In this document: positions 26,023-35,411 of the stretch, piece by piece | Layout of the letters: the number at the start of each line of letters is the position of its first letter | Numbering within the stretch: position 1 is the first letter of the stretch | Origin: Bombilactobacillus apium | GTDB taxonomy: Bacteria; Bacillota; Bacilli; Lactobacillales; Lactobacillaceae | Direction of reading: 5' to 3' | Assembly (NCBI RefSeq): GCF_013385145.1 | Contig: NZ_JABZEC010000004.1 | Span: 1 to 64,000 of the forward strand | DNA: 64,000 bases | Notes under the pieces: model-generated | The model's database searches: none | What the model was told of the DNA's origin: nothing | What the model saw: the letters and a program-made list of their open reading frames with translations, nothing else | Program-made: the position numbers and the translations under genes

Positions 26023-26054
26023 GTCTTCATTATAGCATGCCCTAACAAAACTGG

Positions 26055-26588
26055 CTAACGTTTCAGGCTTTGATCCAGTTCGGGATCGGATTGTTTGATT
26101 TCTGACTTTCGTTTAGCAAAATCTTGCAACTGTTGTTGCGTTCGGTTACTGATTTCTTGGTGCACATCATTTAACTGGTTTTTTAGTTCTGATTTTTGTT
26201 GGGGATCAGTCGCTTGCTTAATTTGTTGTTGCAAGCTCTGATAAGACTTATTAAGTGCTGGGGCTGGTAGCTGTTCCAAGTTATCGCGAGTATCGTTTTT
26301 ATTTTCTGGATCATTTATTGACTTTTCAATTTTTAAATCTGGATTATCTTTAACAAAGCCATTTAGTTGTTTTTGAATGGCTACTTCAAAAGTGATTTTC
26401 GGATTAATCCAAAGATATTCACTCAATTTATTTTTAATTACTTGGTCATGCTCTTTTCTGTAAACTGAAACAAATTTTTGGCTATTATCGTAGATCACAA
26501 CGCTATCAGCTTTGAAGGCGACTGCTGGCAAATTATGATTTGATTGATTATACCCTTGTAACATCAGATTAGGTACGAATTCTAACAA
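26055..26588 (-). CDS. Hypothetical protein with charged, coiled C-terminus
   Basis: I do not recognise this protein of about 177 residues. Residues 25-80 look globular (VAFKADSVVIYDNSQKFVSV). From about residue 110 it is rich in Gln, Lys and Asn with heptad-like spacing (KSYQSLQQQIKQATDPQQK), suggesting a coiled coil. The start is uncertain: the first codon would be a TTG at 26588, and the frame continues upstream past AAGGAG without an ATG. It may be the 3' part of a larger gene from a mobile element, since broken genes flank it on both sides. Confidence 0.4.
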   Translation of the reverse strand: MLEFVPNLMLQGYNQSNHNLPAVAFKADSVVIYDNSQKFVSVYRKEHDQVIKNKLSEYLWINPKITFEVAIQKQLNGFVKDNPDLKIEKSINDPENKNDTRDNLEQLPAPALNKSYQSLQQQIKQATDPQQKSELKNQLNDVHQEISNRTQQQLQDFAKRKSEIKQSDPELDQSLKR

Positions 26589-26640
26589 CCAACGTTTCTT
26601 TAATACAAAAATAACTGTCCACTCCTTAGTAGCTGGCTAA

Positions 26641-27108
26641 AGTTTAATCAATTGTTGATGAACAGATTGATGATTGTAAGAAAATTCGGAAACTTCTATC
26701 ACATCAACATTTTGCGCCGCAGCAAGAATTCCCCGATAGCGTTCACGACGATTGTTTGCCAGTCCCAATTCCTAGGTCAGTACAATAAAGTGAGTATATT
26801 TTTTACCTACAAAATAGTTCGTCGCCTCGCGAGCCGCTTCAAAATTGTTGGTAACAACCTGTGGCCAAGGGGATCCGGGAGTTTCTCGATCAACAATGAC
26901 AATCGGTATTTCTCACCGCATAGTGGCATTAATCTTAGCTACAGAACTAAAGGGTTGAATGATTAAAGCGTCAAAAGTATGACTATCGACTGTCGCCATC
27001 AGCCTTTGTTCCCGCTGAATGTCAGCATCGGAATCAAACATTGTCGCAACATAGCCGTTAGTTTCTAGAATTGAGCTAATTCCGCATCCGTTGAGTTTGT
27101 GCAATTTG
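26641..27108 (-). pseudogene. LacI-family regulator remnant, sensor domain
   Basis: Read on the minus strand, SSILETNGYVATMFDSDADI, FDALIIQPFSSVAKINATMR and EIPIVIVDRETPGSPWPQVV are consecutive pieces of a LacI-type sensor domain. They are interrupted by an in-frame TGA and a TAG, and the series ends near VIEVSEFSYNHQ. The helix-turn-helix part is absent. This is the second decayed LacI-type gene in the 24-27 kb region. It does not match the 24113-24320 piece, which covers a later part of the domain. Confidence 0.75.
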
Positions 27109-27188
27109 ATCCTGCCCCTCTCTAAAATTAGTCAGTCCTAAATAGGCGGTTTCTAAATCCGGATAACCATATTTCCTAGGAAATTCAG

Positions 27189-27836
27189 TTACTGGCGCCT
27201 GTGCTCGAAGTCGGCCATGATCAATTCATCAGCTAACTTGCTTATCTCTTCTACATAATGAGACGTCAGTAAAATAGCAACTCCCTTTGCTTGGAGTTGC
27301 TTAATTTTCTGCCAAAAGACATGTTGGGATTGAGTATCCAAGCCTGTTGTTGGTTCATCTAAAATTAGCAAGTGGGGATCATTAATTAAGGCCCAAGCCA
27401 AAATCCCCCGACGCCGCATCCCCCCGAACAATTGGCTAATTTCTTCTCCTTGATAATTAAACAAGCCCACAAATTCTAAGAGCTGGGCCACTTTTTCTTG
27501 AGCTTGGGCAACCGACAAATCAAATAAAATTCCATGAGCAATTAGATTCTCTTCAACCGTTAGAGTTGTATCCAAAAAATCATCTTGCATTACCACTCCT
27601 AATTGCCATTTGGCTGCCCGAGGGTTTTGACTAACATCTAATTGCTTAATTAGACTTCGGTCACTACTAATTTTCGTAGCTGCATAAATCATCTTCAAGG
27701 TTGTTGATTTTCCCGCACCATCAGGTCCTAAAATAGCGATAGTCTGACCAGCTGCGACCGTGAAAGAGATTTCCTGAACAACAGTTAGTGTGCCATATGT
27801 TTTAGTTATTTGACGTACCTCCAAGATTGGCGTCAT
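27189..27836 (-). CDS. ABC-type multidrug exporter ATPase, probably truncated
   Basis: A 215-residue ATP-binding subunit of the daunorubicin/antibiotic-export type. Walker A is GPDGAGKST, Walker B LLILDEPTTGLD and the switch histidine is in LLTSHYVEE. The signature reads LFGGMRRR where LSGGMRRR is usual, so the key serine is replaced by Phe. It ends abruptly at ADFEHRRQ, some 80 residues short, with possible C-terminal sequence (YPDLETAYLGLTN) in another frame just downstream. No permease gene is nearby. Probably non-functional. Confidence 0.65.
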   Translation of the reverse strand: MTPILEVRQITKTYGTLTVVQEISFTVAAGQTIAILGPDGAGKSTTLKMIYAATKISSDRSLIKQLDVSQNPRAAKWQLGVVMQDDFLDTTLTVEENLIAHGILFDLSVAQAQEKVAQLLEFVGLFNYQGEEISQLFGGMRRRGILAWALINDPHLLILDEPTTGLDTQSQHVFWQKIKQLQAKGVAILLTSHYVEEISKLADELIMADFEHRRQ

Positions 27837-27844
27837 CTTCTCAT

Positions 27845-28119
27845 CTCGCCGGCAGTTTTGGCACCAAGAATTACAAATTGACTTAGACCAAGTAGCCGCT
27901 AAAAGAAGAAAGTGGGCCTTCCCCTACTTAGATTGGAGTGAGCGCCAATTTGATTTAGCTGGATCCTTGGGGCAAGCTCTATTTCAAACTTTTAAAAATT
28001 TAGACTTCGTGGAAAGCGATTTAAAAACACCCCGAGCTTTACACCTAACTTCCAACGGTCAGCAATTTTTAATGACCAAGTTAGAGCTCCCAGAAGAATT
28101 AATAACTTCCACAAAATAA
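27845..28119 (+). pseudogene. ArsR-family regulator, C-terminal remnant
   Basis: An open stretch without a start encodes RRKWAFPYLDWSERQFDLAG, then SLGQALFQTFKNLDFVESDL and ALHLTSNGQQFLMTKLEL. The DWSER.....LAG.LG.AL pattern is the C-terminal dimer region of a subgroup of winged-helix ArsR-type regulators. The DNA-binding N-terminal half is missing, replaced by the divergently placed ABC gene. Inactive. Confidence 0.6.
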
Positions 28120-28468
28120 ATTCACAACCAAATTTGGAGATAAAAAAGAGAGCTTGCTAAAATCGCAAGATCTCTGATATCCAAAAATATCGACTTTATT
28201 CTTAACCGAATTTTACAGAAAAGACCGACCGTCTACCCCCTGAATACCAAGATGCCATGCTAAGGCCTGATAAGAGAATTGATCACCTACCAAACAAGTC
28301 TTTAGAACCACTTGGACATGGAAAAAGTCATGACTTAGTAAGAAAAGCTTACGCACTAGATCAACTAATAATTATTTATCAGCTCTGGTAAACACAATCT
28401 CCAATCCTAATCGTTTAAATTAAAAAAGCGTCGATGCTTCTTAAGCACCAACACTTCTAGAATTATTT
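28120..28468. other. Non-coding stretch, nothing identified
   Basis: About 350 bp between the ArsR-type remnant and the purine permease. Short open frames exist (for example around 28250-28390) but none has a ribosome site or recognisable sequence. No clear terminator for the permease gene was found. Confidence 0.4.
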
Positions 28469-29758
28469 TTATTCTGCAGCTACCGTAGCTTTGTCGACTC
28501 CATTTAAACATAAGTTTAAAATTACGGCGGTCATACTACCGACAACCATTCCGTTGCTGAGAACGGTTTGGACAGTTGTTGGTAAATATTGGAACAGGGT
28601 CGGTTGGGAGCTAACTCCTAAACCAACTCCAATGGAAATCGCCATCACCAACATATTCTTGGTCGTCATTTCGACCGTCGACAACATTTTAATTCCTTGG
28701 ATCCCAACCATCCCAAACATCACCAACATTGCTCCCCCTAGGACTGCAGTCGGGATCAGCGTCGCAATCGCCCCGACCTTAGGAATAACTCCTAAAATCA
28801 AAAGGAAGAAAGCGGAGTAATAAACTGGGCGCAAAGTTTTGATTCCTGATAATTGAACAATCCCGACATTTTGCGAGAAAGTTGAATAAGGGAAGGTGTT
28901 GAACAGCCCACCTAAAACGGCTGCGATCCCTTCAGAACGATAACCATCTGCTAAATCGCGTTCGGTCAACTCTTTACCGACAACTTCGCTCAAGGCAAAA
29001 TAAACTCCAGTTGATTCAATCATACAAGTCAAAGCTGTTAAGACCATGGTGACAATCGACGACCACTCAAACTTCGGAGTTGCAAAGTAAAAGAGCTGCG
29101 GTAATTGAAACCAATGAGCTTGGCTAACTGGACTAAAGCCGACTTGTCCTAAGACAATTGCCAAAATTGTACCGGCAATAATTCCTAATAAAATTGCAAT
29201 TTGTTGAATAAAACCATGGGTCCAAATATTTAAAACAATAATAATTAAAGCTGTACTAAAACCTAAGAGTAAGTTCGTACTATCCCCGAAAGTTTTGGCA
29301 GCGACATTTCCGCCCCCAATATTTTGAAAAGCCACGGGAATCAAAGTGAAACCAATTAAAGTAATCAATGATCCGGTTACTAAAGTTGGGAATAAGCGCC
29401 GAAGTTTCGCAAAAGTTCCGGCAATTAAGAAGATAAAAATTCCGGCGATAATAATCGAACCGTACATATAACCATAACCTAGAGTTTTCCCGATATGTTG
29501 CAAGGGTGCTACATACTCCACCGCACAACCGAGAACGACGGGGAGACCAATTCCGGTCCACACCGTCCGCTTAATCTGCAATAAGGTCGCAATCCCACAC
29601 ATAAAAATATCGGCAGAGATTAAATAGGCCATCTGCTGTGCATTAAAGCCTAATGCTCCCCCGACTAATAACGGCACTAAAATGTCTCCTGAGTACATCG
29701 CTAATAAATGTTGCAAACCCAAGAGGGCCGTTTTGAAAGCCGATTGCTGCTTCTCCAA
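28469..29758 (-). CDS. pbuX: Purine (xanthine/urate-type) permease, NCS2 family
   Basis: A 429-residue NCS2 transporter with fourteen predicted spans. Diagnostic segments are GLQHLLAMYSGDILVPLLVG, FSQNVGIVQLSGIKT and the substrate helix CMIESTGVYFALSEV. These fit xanthine/uric acid permeases (PbuX, PucJ) better than uracil carriers. I choose a TTG start at 29758, 8 bp after AAAGGAGG, because the longer reading to 29785 runs through that ribosome site. PurBox-like sequences lie upstream. Exact purine not determined. Confidence 0.85.
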   Translation of the reverse strand: MEKQQSAFKTALLGLQHLLAMYSGDILVPLLVGGALGFNAQQMAYLISADIFMCGIATLLQIKRTVWTGIGLPVVLGCAVEYVAPLQHIGKTLGYGYMYGSIIIAGIFIFLIAGTFAKLRRLFPTLVTGSLITLIGFTLIPVAFQNIGGGNVAAKTFGDSTNLLLGFSTALIIIVLNIWTHGFIQQIAILLGIIAGTILAIVLGQVGFSPVSQAHWFQLPQLFYFATPKFEWSSIVTMVLTALTCMIESTGVYFALSEVVGKELTERDLADGYRSEGIAAVLGGLFNTFPYSTFSQNVGIVQLSGIKTLRPVYYSAFFLLILGVIPKVGAIATLIPTAVLGGAMLVMFGMVGIQGIKMLSTVEMTTKNMLVMAISIGVGLGVSSQPTLFQYLPTTVQTVLSNGMVVGSMTAVILNLCLNGVDKATVAAE

Positions 29759-29844
29759 GATCTGTTCCTCCTTTAAGTAAGTCACTGGAATGTATCTAAC
29801 AGCATACCACTGAAAACAGGAATTTTAAACATAAATATTCTTCC

Positions 29845-29987
29845 AATGTTCGTCTTTATACTGAAAAATTACTAGGCTTACTTTCTTATGTAGCCTATAA
29901 ATTCCAATCGCCTCAACCGTTAAGACTAAAAAACAGCTTCCATAAAAAGCTAACTTTTACACCTAGTTCCAAGTTATTGTTCGTAAA
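29845..29987 (-). promoter_or_regulatory. PurBox-like sites upstream of the purine permease
   Basis: On the minus strand ATTTACGAACAAT (29975-29987) and AAAGACGAACATT (29845-29857) resemble the PurR recognition sequence AWWWCCGAACWWT with one and two mismatches. The remaining 29786-30119 gap shows no gene and no purine riboswitch that I can recognise. Confidence 0.45.
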
Positions 29988-30119
29988 TTGTTTCCGCTTA
30001 ATATTTTTAATCATACTTACAAGCCCTGGACTATTACCAACTACATTAGTCCTTTGATATGTACTGAAAAATATTGATATTTAAGCAACAAAAAACACAG
30101 TTTAAATTTAGCGTACTTT

Positions 30120-30968
30120 CTAAACTATGTTTCTTTGGACCTTATTGCTCAAACATGCTTTTATTTCCCCGGCCAAATCTTGCAGATCCAAAAATTCTGC
30201 CTGTTTAAGTACGGATACTAGTTCCTTATGTCCTTTACTAGAATCTCTAAATAAAAAATCAATTTTTGCTAAATAATATTTGACTAGCAACTGATAACCC
30301 GCCATTACAATCCCCCGGGAAGTTGCTTCTAAAACCGAAATGAAAGATAGTGCAAGTTTAAGATCGGATTTATTTATCATTTGATTAATACAGTTGGATA
30401 ACATCGTAGAAAATATTAAATCACTATTATTAAAGTAGCGATATCTATTTTGAGCTTTCAAGGCCTCTTGTAACAAGGTCAGCATAAGCTCATAAGGCAA
30501 GATACAACAATTATTAGCAAAAAATCTAATATCACTTAAGGTCCAGGAAGACAAGTTAGTAAAATAATCAATAACAATTGCCAGTTCGCTACTATTTAAT
30601 TTTTCATCCTGTGAATATTCTTTTAACAAACGATAGCTTGATAATTGAACTCTCTCAATATTTATACTATTTGATTCTATCGTTTTTATATTTTCTTCAA
30701 ATTTACTTTTTTGATTAGTGTTCCAATATTTCTTAAACATATAAAAGTGATAATGATTTACGCCAGGCTGGTAGCCATTCTTTATCCATAAAAATTCATC
30801 CATAGTAATCAGTAAGTTGTCTAACACTTTGTTAAACTTATCTGCTGCTAACGTCCGTTCCCCTTTTTCAAACTTTATAGCGTTCGTTTTGGAACAAATA
30901 TCATAGTATACGCCTTTGATAGGTAAGCCCTTACTTTCTCTAATTTTTTTTTTTACTACACCATACAT
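30120..30968 (-). CDS. Rgg/MutR-family transcriptional regulator
   Basis: A 282-residue regulator with an N-terminal XRE helix-turn-helix (MYGVVKKKIRESKGLPIKGV, then KFEKGERTLAADKFNKVL) and a C-terminal helical repeat domain, the Rgg/GadR/MutR layout. Many members bind short peptide pheromones and control bacteriocin or stress genes. The ATG at 30968 is 7 bp after AAGGAGG. The divergent MFS exporter at 31066 is its likely target. I searched the 97-bp gap between them and saw no short hydrophobic pheromone gene. Confidence 0.85.
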   Translation of the reverse strand: MYGVVKKKIRESKGLPIKGVYYDICSKTNAIKFEKGERTLAADKFNKVLDNLLITMDEFLWIKNGYQPGVNHYHFYMFKKYWNTNQKSKFEENIKTIESNSINIERVQLSSYRLLKEYSQDEKLNSSELAIVIDYFTNLSSWTLSDIRFFANNCCILPYELMLTLLQEALKAQNRYRYFNNSDLIFSTMLSNCINQMINKSDLKLALSFISVLEATSRGIVMAGYQLLVKYYLAKIDFLFRDSSKGHKELVSVLKQAEFLDLQDLAGEIKACLSNKVQRNIV

Positions 30969-31065
30969 ATCCACCCCTCCTTAATTTAGTAAACAAAAGT
31001 TCACTTACACGTTTATCGAGAAAATTATAACTCAAAATAAAATTAAGAGGGGGGCTTTATCAAAC

Positions 31066-32280
31066 ATGATTAATTTTATAAAATGTAATACACTATTCTC
31101 CAAATTAACTGCTATTAGCCTATTTTCCAAGATTGGTGATCGTCTTTTTTATACAACAATGCTCATGCTAGCTACCAGTTTGCCTCAAGCTAATCTAGCT
31201 ATAACCATTGTTTCTGTATCTGAAACAGTACCTTTATTGTTAGGTTTCTTTATTGGCAGCATTGCTGATCGTCAACAACATAAAGTACGTAGAATGATTA
31301 TTAATTCTTTATTACGAAGCTGTATTTATACATTAATGGGCTTTTTACTAAACTATTCTTCTACTTTTATTCTAATTGTAATTATGGCCAGCCTAAATTT
31401 TTTATCTGATATATTTGGAAATTATTCCTCAGCCCTGACTGCCCCCTTTACTAAATTGTTAATTAAGCGTAACGATATGGAACAAGCCCAAGGATTAATC
31501 AGTGTTACTTCTCAGCTCGTAAACGTTTTGGCGACCTTCACTGGTTCCTTATTGCTGTCATTTTTCTTATCACAAACAGTTGCCTTTCTAAATGCTCTTA
31601 TTTTTCTATTAGTGGGAATTCTTTTTCTACTGGTAAGAAAAAAATTAGAAAGTATAGAAAATAAAATCAAAGCTAGTCCCAATGATCCCTTGCGACAAAT
31701 GATTACCGGAAATTTAAAAACCATTTTTCAAAATAAAATTATTTTAAATGATCTTTTTCAGCTATCATTAATAAATGGCTTTTTTGGTGGTATAACCCCT
31801 ATCTTTGTCTTATTTTTAAAAGATTCTGCGGTTATCTTCTTTTCCAAGCCAATTACAATAGCAATATTATCCAGTTCAATAACAATTTTTATGATTATTG
31901 GCAGTGAAATTAGCCCCAAATATTTGACAAAAACAAGCACTACTAGGTTTAATATGATTTCCAATCTCTTTATTATTATCGCGGGGATCGGTTTCCTACA
32001 GCAAAATATCTATTTAATTCTATTTAGTTCAAGTATTATTGCCTTGGCTTTGGGAATCGTATCTCCGCGATTTTCTGCCAAAATTATTAATAACTATCCG
32101 GCCGAACGTTTAGGTGGTATTGTAACCACAGTTAATTCAATGTTAGTTGTTATTCCGCCAATTACTGCTCTGATTTTTCCAATTTTAGCTAGTCTCAGCC
32201 TCCCATTTTCATATTTATGTTTCATAATTTACGGTATTACACTATTAATTATCAGTAAATTGATTTTATGGAAATCTTAA
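31066..32280 (+). CDS. MFS efflux transporter, divergent from Rgg regulator
   Basis: A 404-residue, twelve-helix MFS protein of the enterobactin-exporter/MefA-like group. It starts MINFIKCNTLFSKLTAISLF and has the loop motif GSIADRQQHKVRRM after helix 2. A GAGGGGGG site lies 11 bp upstream of the ATG. It is homologous to the MFS protein at 34056-35312 over its whole length, with matching FSD.....YS......P segments, but is much more AT-rich. Together with the Rgg gene it looks like a transferred regulator-exporter pair. Confidence 0.82.
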   Translation: MINFIKCNTLFSKLTAISLFSKIGDRLFYTTMLMLATSLPQANLAITIVSVSETVPLLLGFFIGSIADRQQHKVRRMIINSLLRSCIYTLMGFLLNYSSTFILIVIMASLNFLSDIFGNYSSALTAPFTKLLIKRNDMEQAQGLISVTSQLVNVLATFTGSLLLSFFLSQTVAFLNALIFLLVGILFLLVRKKLESIENKIKASPNDPLRQMITGNLKTIFQNKIILNDLFQLSLINGFFGGITPIFVLFLKDSAVIFFSKPITIAILSSSITIFMIIGSEISPKYLTKTSTTRFNMISNLFIIIAGIGFLQQNIYLILFSSSIIALALGIVSPRFSAKIINNYPAERLGGIVTTVNSMLVVIPPITALIFPILASLSLPFSYLCFIIYGITLLIISKLILWKS

Positions 32281-32344
32281 TTTAAACTCACCTAAGATGG
32301 GTATAATGTTAAAATGGAATAATACTATCAAAGGAAGTATTTCA

Positions 32345-33775
32345 ATGTCAGTTCAACCCTTATCCGCCTGCACCAGCATTTTAGTCGGGAAAAAGGCTTC
32401 CCTAGACGGCTCAACGATGATTGCCCGCAACGATGATACTTTTCACGCCGTGGCTCCGCATCAATTTGTCTACCATCAGGCCCAAGACGCCAGCGACACT
32501 CCGACTGTTAAATCATGGCTCAATAAGTTTGAGGCTCCTGTTCCCGCCAAAAGCTACGGCTGGCCCGCTGTTCCTAACGTCGACTACCAACATGAAGGTT
32601 ACTATGACGAAAGTGGAATCAACAGCCACAATGTCGCCATGTCGGCGACTGAAAGTACCTATGGAAACGAGCGCGCTTTAGCTTATGATCCCTTGGTTCC
32701 TGACGGTCTAGATGAAGACTGCCTCCTGCGGATGGTCTTACCTTATATTGATTCTGCCCGCGACGGCGTCCAACGGACGGGTGATTTAATCGCCCAATAT
32801 GGTTCTCCCGCTGGAAATTCAATTTTATTCAGCGACAGCCAGGAAGTTTGGTATTTAGAAATCGTCACTGGTCATCATTGGCTAGCGCAAAGAATTCCTG
32901 ATGATGCTTACGCCATCGCGGCCAATCGAGTTTCCATTCAAGAAGTTGACTTTAGCAAGCCTGAAGATTTTCTTTGGTCAGAAAAAATTCAAGAATTTGT
33001 CCAAGAACATCATCTTAATCCCGATGCTCATGGTTGGAATTTCCGGCACATTTTCGGAACTAACAATCAAAAAGACCGCCACTATAACAATCCCCGCGTT
33101 TGGTTTGGCCAACGCGTTCTTAATCCCAAAATCGAACAAGACCCGGAAGACGGCGAACTGCCTTTTATCTGTCACACTGACCACCAAATTTCCGTTGAAG
33201 ATTTAGAATATATTCTGGGTTCTCACTACAATGAAACGCCTTTTGATCCCTTGCAATCACGGGAAACTCCCGAAAAGTATCTTTATCGACCAATTGGCTT
33301 AAATCGGACGCAAAATTCGCACATTCTGCAAATTCGCGGCGATCAACCAGCAGCCACGGCGAGCTTAATGTGGTTTTGTTTTGGTTACCCGACTTTTGCG
33401 CCCTACTTGCCCTTCTATACTAATATGAAGGCTACTCCGGCCAGTTTCGCTCAGACTGATGCTAAGTTTAATTTGGACCAAGCTTATTGGTTGTATAATG
33501 GTCTTTCAACCTTGGTTGAAAGCCACTATCCCGAATTAATTCAAGCTAATCGTGATTATTTGACTGATTTTCGGCAAGCCGCTCGGACTCATGTGGCTCA
33601 GACCGATCAAGCGGCGCGAAGCTACCAAGGATTGGCAGCAACCGAATTTCTCACGCAAGAAAATGAAGCTTTTGCTCAACAAACAGCCATTAAATCTCGC
33701 CAATATTTTGGAGAACTATTGCAAACTAGTATTAATTTATCCAAGTTGACCTTTAACATGGACCGTAATCTTTAA
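32345..33775 (+). CDS. pepD: C69-family dipeptidase (PepD)
   Basis: A 476-residue N-terminal-nucleophile dipeptidase. The short propeptide MSVQPLSA precedes Cys9 in ACTSILVGKKASLDGSTMIARNDD (split here as ACTSILVGKKAS and DGSTMIARNDD), the active-site cysteine freed by autoprocessing. Broad-specificity dipeptidases of this family are typical of proteolytic lactobacilli. The start at 32345 is 8 bp after AAAGGAAG. It sits between two homologous MFS genes and is closed by a strong terminator at 33823. Confidence 0.92.
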   Translation: MSVQPLSACTSILVGKKASLDGSTMIARNDDTFHAVAPHQFVYHQAQDASDTPTVKSWLNKFEAPVPAKSYGWPAVPNVDYQHEGYYDESGINSHNVAMSATESTYGNERALAYDPLVPDGLDEDCLLRMVLPYIDSARDGVQRTGDLIAQYGSPAGNSILFSDSQEVWYLEIVTGHHWLAQRIPDDAYAIAANRVSIQEVDFSKPEDFLWSEKIQEFVQEHHLNPDAHGWNFRHIFGTNNQKDRHYNNPRVWFGQRVLNPKIEQDPEDGELPFICHTDHQISVEDLEYILGSHYNETPFDPLQSRETPEKYLYRPIGLNRTQNSHILQIRGDQPAATASLMWFCFGYPTFAPYLPFYTNMKATPASFAQTDAKFNLDQAYWLYNGLSTLVESHYPELIQANRDYLTDFRQAARTHVAQTDQAARSYQGLAATEFLTQENEAFAQQTAIKSRQYFGELLQTSINLSKLTFNMDRNL

Positions 33776-33822
33776 AGATTGACAATAAAGTTCGATTAGC
33801 CCCCTTCCTAAGAAGGATTTCA

Positions 33823-33857
33823 CCCCCTGAGAAGATCAGTCTTTTCGGGGGCTTTTT
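33823..33857 (+). terminator. Terminator of pepD
   Basis: CCCCCTGAGAAGA and TCTTTTCGGGGG pair around a three-base loop, followed by CTTTTT. The gap to 34055 is AT-rich and holds the promoter of the next MFS gene, with no other gene seen. Confidence 0.9.
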
Positions 33858-34055
33858 ATTAGCTACTTTCTGCCAACTTTTCCTAGGAGATAATTATCAA
33901 ATAATATATATTTAAATTATATATTTTATTTTTAATAGATTATTTTTTTAATTTTCTTTATAGAAATCCTCATTTCGAATTAAAAAAAGACCATTGATTC
34001 CCGGAAGCTTTTGTTTTACTAAAAGGCAGAGTTCGTTTCTGGGAGGCAAATAGTT

Positions 34056-35312
34056 ATGAATGTTTTTCTAAAAAATTCAAATTTCCGAATCTTTTCCCTG
34101 GGTAGTTTTTTCTCCACGGCCGGTGATATCCTCTTCTATCTGGCCTTAATCACTTATGCTAGTAAATTAGAGAATTACTCTCTGGCTATTTCTCTAATTG
34201 GAATTACGGAAACTGCGCCCCACCTTTTTGGCACGATTGGGGGCTATTTCGCTGACCGTTCCGCGAATAAATTACGAAGTATGGTTCATCTGGCTCTTTT
34301 TCGAGCCGGTTTATATCTTATTGTAGGCTTTCTTTTTTGCCAAAATCTTCCTGGCTGGCACCTAGTCTTAATGGTCATTGTCCTTAACTTTTTTTCAGAT
34401 AGTTTAGGAATTTACTCCTATGGCCTACAAAGTCCGACCATCGTCGCCTTAGTCGGGGAGAAGCAATTAGGGGAAGCGCAAGGCTTTAACAACGGCTTTA
34501 ACCAAATCATTACCATGTTGGCCCAATTTGTCGGCTCTGGCTTACTTTTAGTCATGAATTATTCCCTTTTGGCGGTAGTTAATGCGGGAACTTTCTTAGT
34601 GGCGGCGGCTTTATTTGCGATCACTAGTCGCCGAACTAATTTACAAAAAGCAAAGCCGGTCACTTCCGAGTCGACGAACATTAATCGCGACAGTCTAGGT
34701 CAAACTTTGAAAAAAGTTTACCGACAAACGATTCACATTCCTGGACTCGTCCCCAGTATCTTAACCTTAACTTTGGTCAATGGGATTTTGGGAACTATGG
34801 ATCCCCTCTTCGCGATTTTGGTGCGAAACAGTGAGCAACAAATGTTAATTTTGAACTTCAGTTTTACAATTGCCTGTTATACCACCGCTTTAGGTCTCGG
34901 TGTTGCCAGTGGGGGAATTTTAGGAACGCTACTTTTTAAAAATATTCCCGTGCAGCATTTTTCTTGGATTACAGCGCTAATGGTCATGGGGGAGTTTAGT
35001 ATGATGCTTCTTCGCCAAGTCTGGCTCTGTTTAGTTTTTTGCGTCCTTGTGGGTTTTTTCGCCGGAATTATGGGTCCCAAAATTACTAAATGGATTACTA
35101 CTTCTGTAGAGCGCAGTATCTTAAGTTCCTCAATGGGGACCTTGAATATGTTGGTAACCATTTCTCAACCTTTAGGAACAGCGATTTTTACGACCGTGGC
35201 GACGGTTGGCGGGTTGAACACTTCAATCACTAGCTTAATTGCTATTAGCTTTTTAACCGCGCTAATTACTAGTATCTTGGCTCTCAAAATAACGACGAAA
35301 TCTGCCAACTAA
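34056..35312 (+). CDS. MFS efflux transporter, paralogue of 31066-32280
   Basis: A 418-residue, twelve-helix MFS protein beginning MNVFLKNSNFRIFSLGSFFS, with the loop motif GGYFADRSANKLRSM. It aligns end to end with the MFS gene 1.8 kb upstream but has the base composition of the surrounding core genes, so it is probably the resident copy. CTGGGAGG precedes the ATG by 9 bp. The substrate is unknown; relatives export macrolides, siderophores or peptides. Confidence 0.82.
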   Translation: MNVFLKNSNFRIFSLGSFFSTAGDILFYLALITYASKLENYSLAISLIGITETAPHLFGTIGGYFADRSANKLRSMVHLALFRAGLYLIVGFLFCQNLPGWHLVLMVIVLNFFSDSLGIYSYGLQSPTIVALVGEKQLGEAQGFNNGFNQIITMLAQFVGSGLLLVMNYSLLAVVNAGTFLVAAALFAITSRRTNLQKAKPVTSESTNINRDSLGQTLKKVYRQTIHIPGLVPSILTLTLVNGILGTMDPLFAILVRNSEQQMLILNFSFTIACYTTALGLGVASGGILGTLLFKNIPVQHFSWITALMVMGEFSMMLLRQVWLCLVFCVLVGFFAGIMGPKITKWITTSVERSILSSSMGTLNMLVTISQPLGTAIFTTVATVGGLNTSITSLIAISFLTALITSILALKITTKSAN

Positions 35313-35411
35313 AATTATTTTCAAGATAAATTTCAACTTCTTTAGTCCAGAAGCTATACATTACTAGTAGATTTGTACTAAAATTTAAGTTTAGATTAAG
35401 GAGGCGACGGC

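Noticed and set aside
29786-30119. Purine riboswitch upstream of the xanthine-type permease
   Set aside because: The paired loops and pyrimidine-rich core of the aptamer are absent; PurBox-like sites explain control better.
30969-31065. Short hydrophobic peptide pheromone gene next to the Rgg regulator
   Set aside because: Both strands were read; no small ORF with ribosome site and hydrophobic C-terminus is present.
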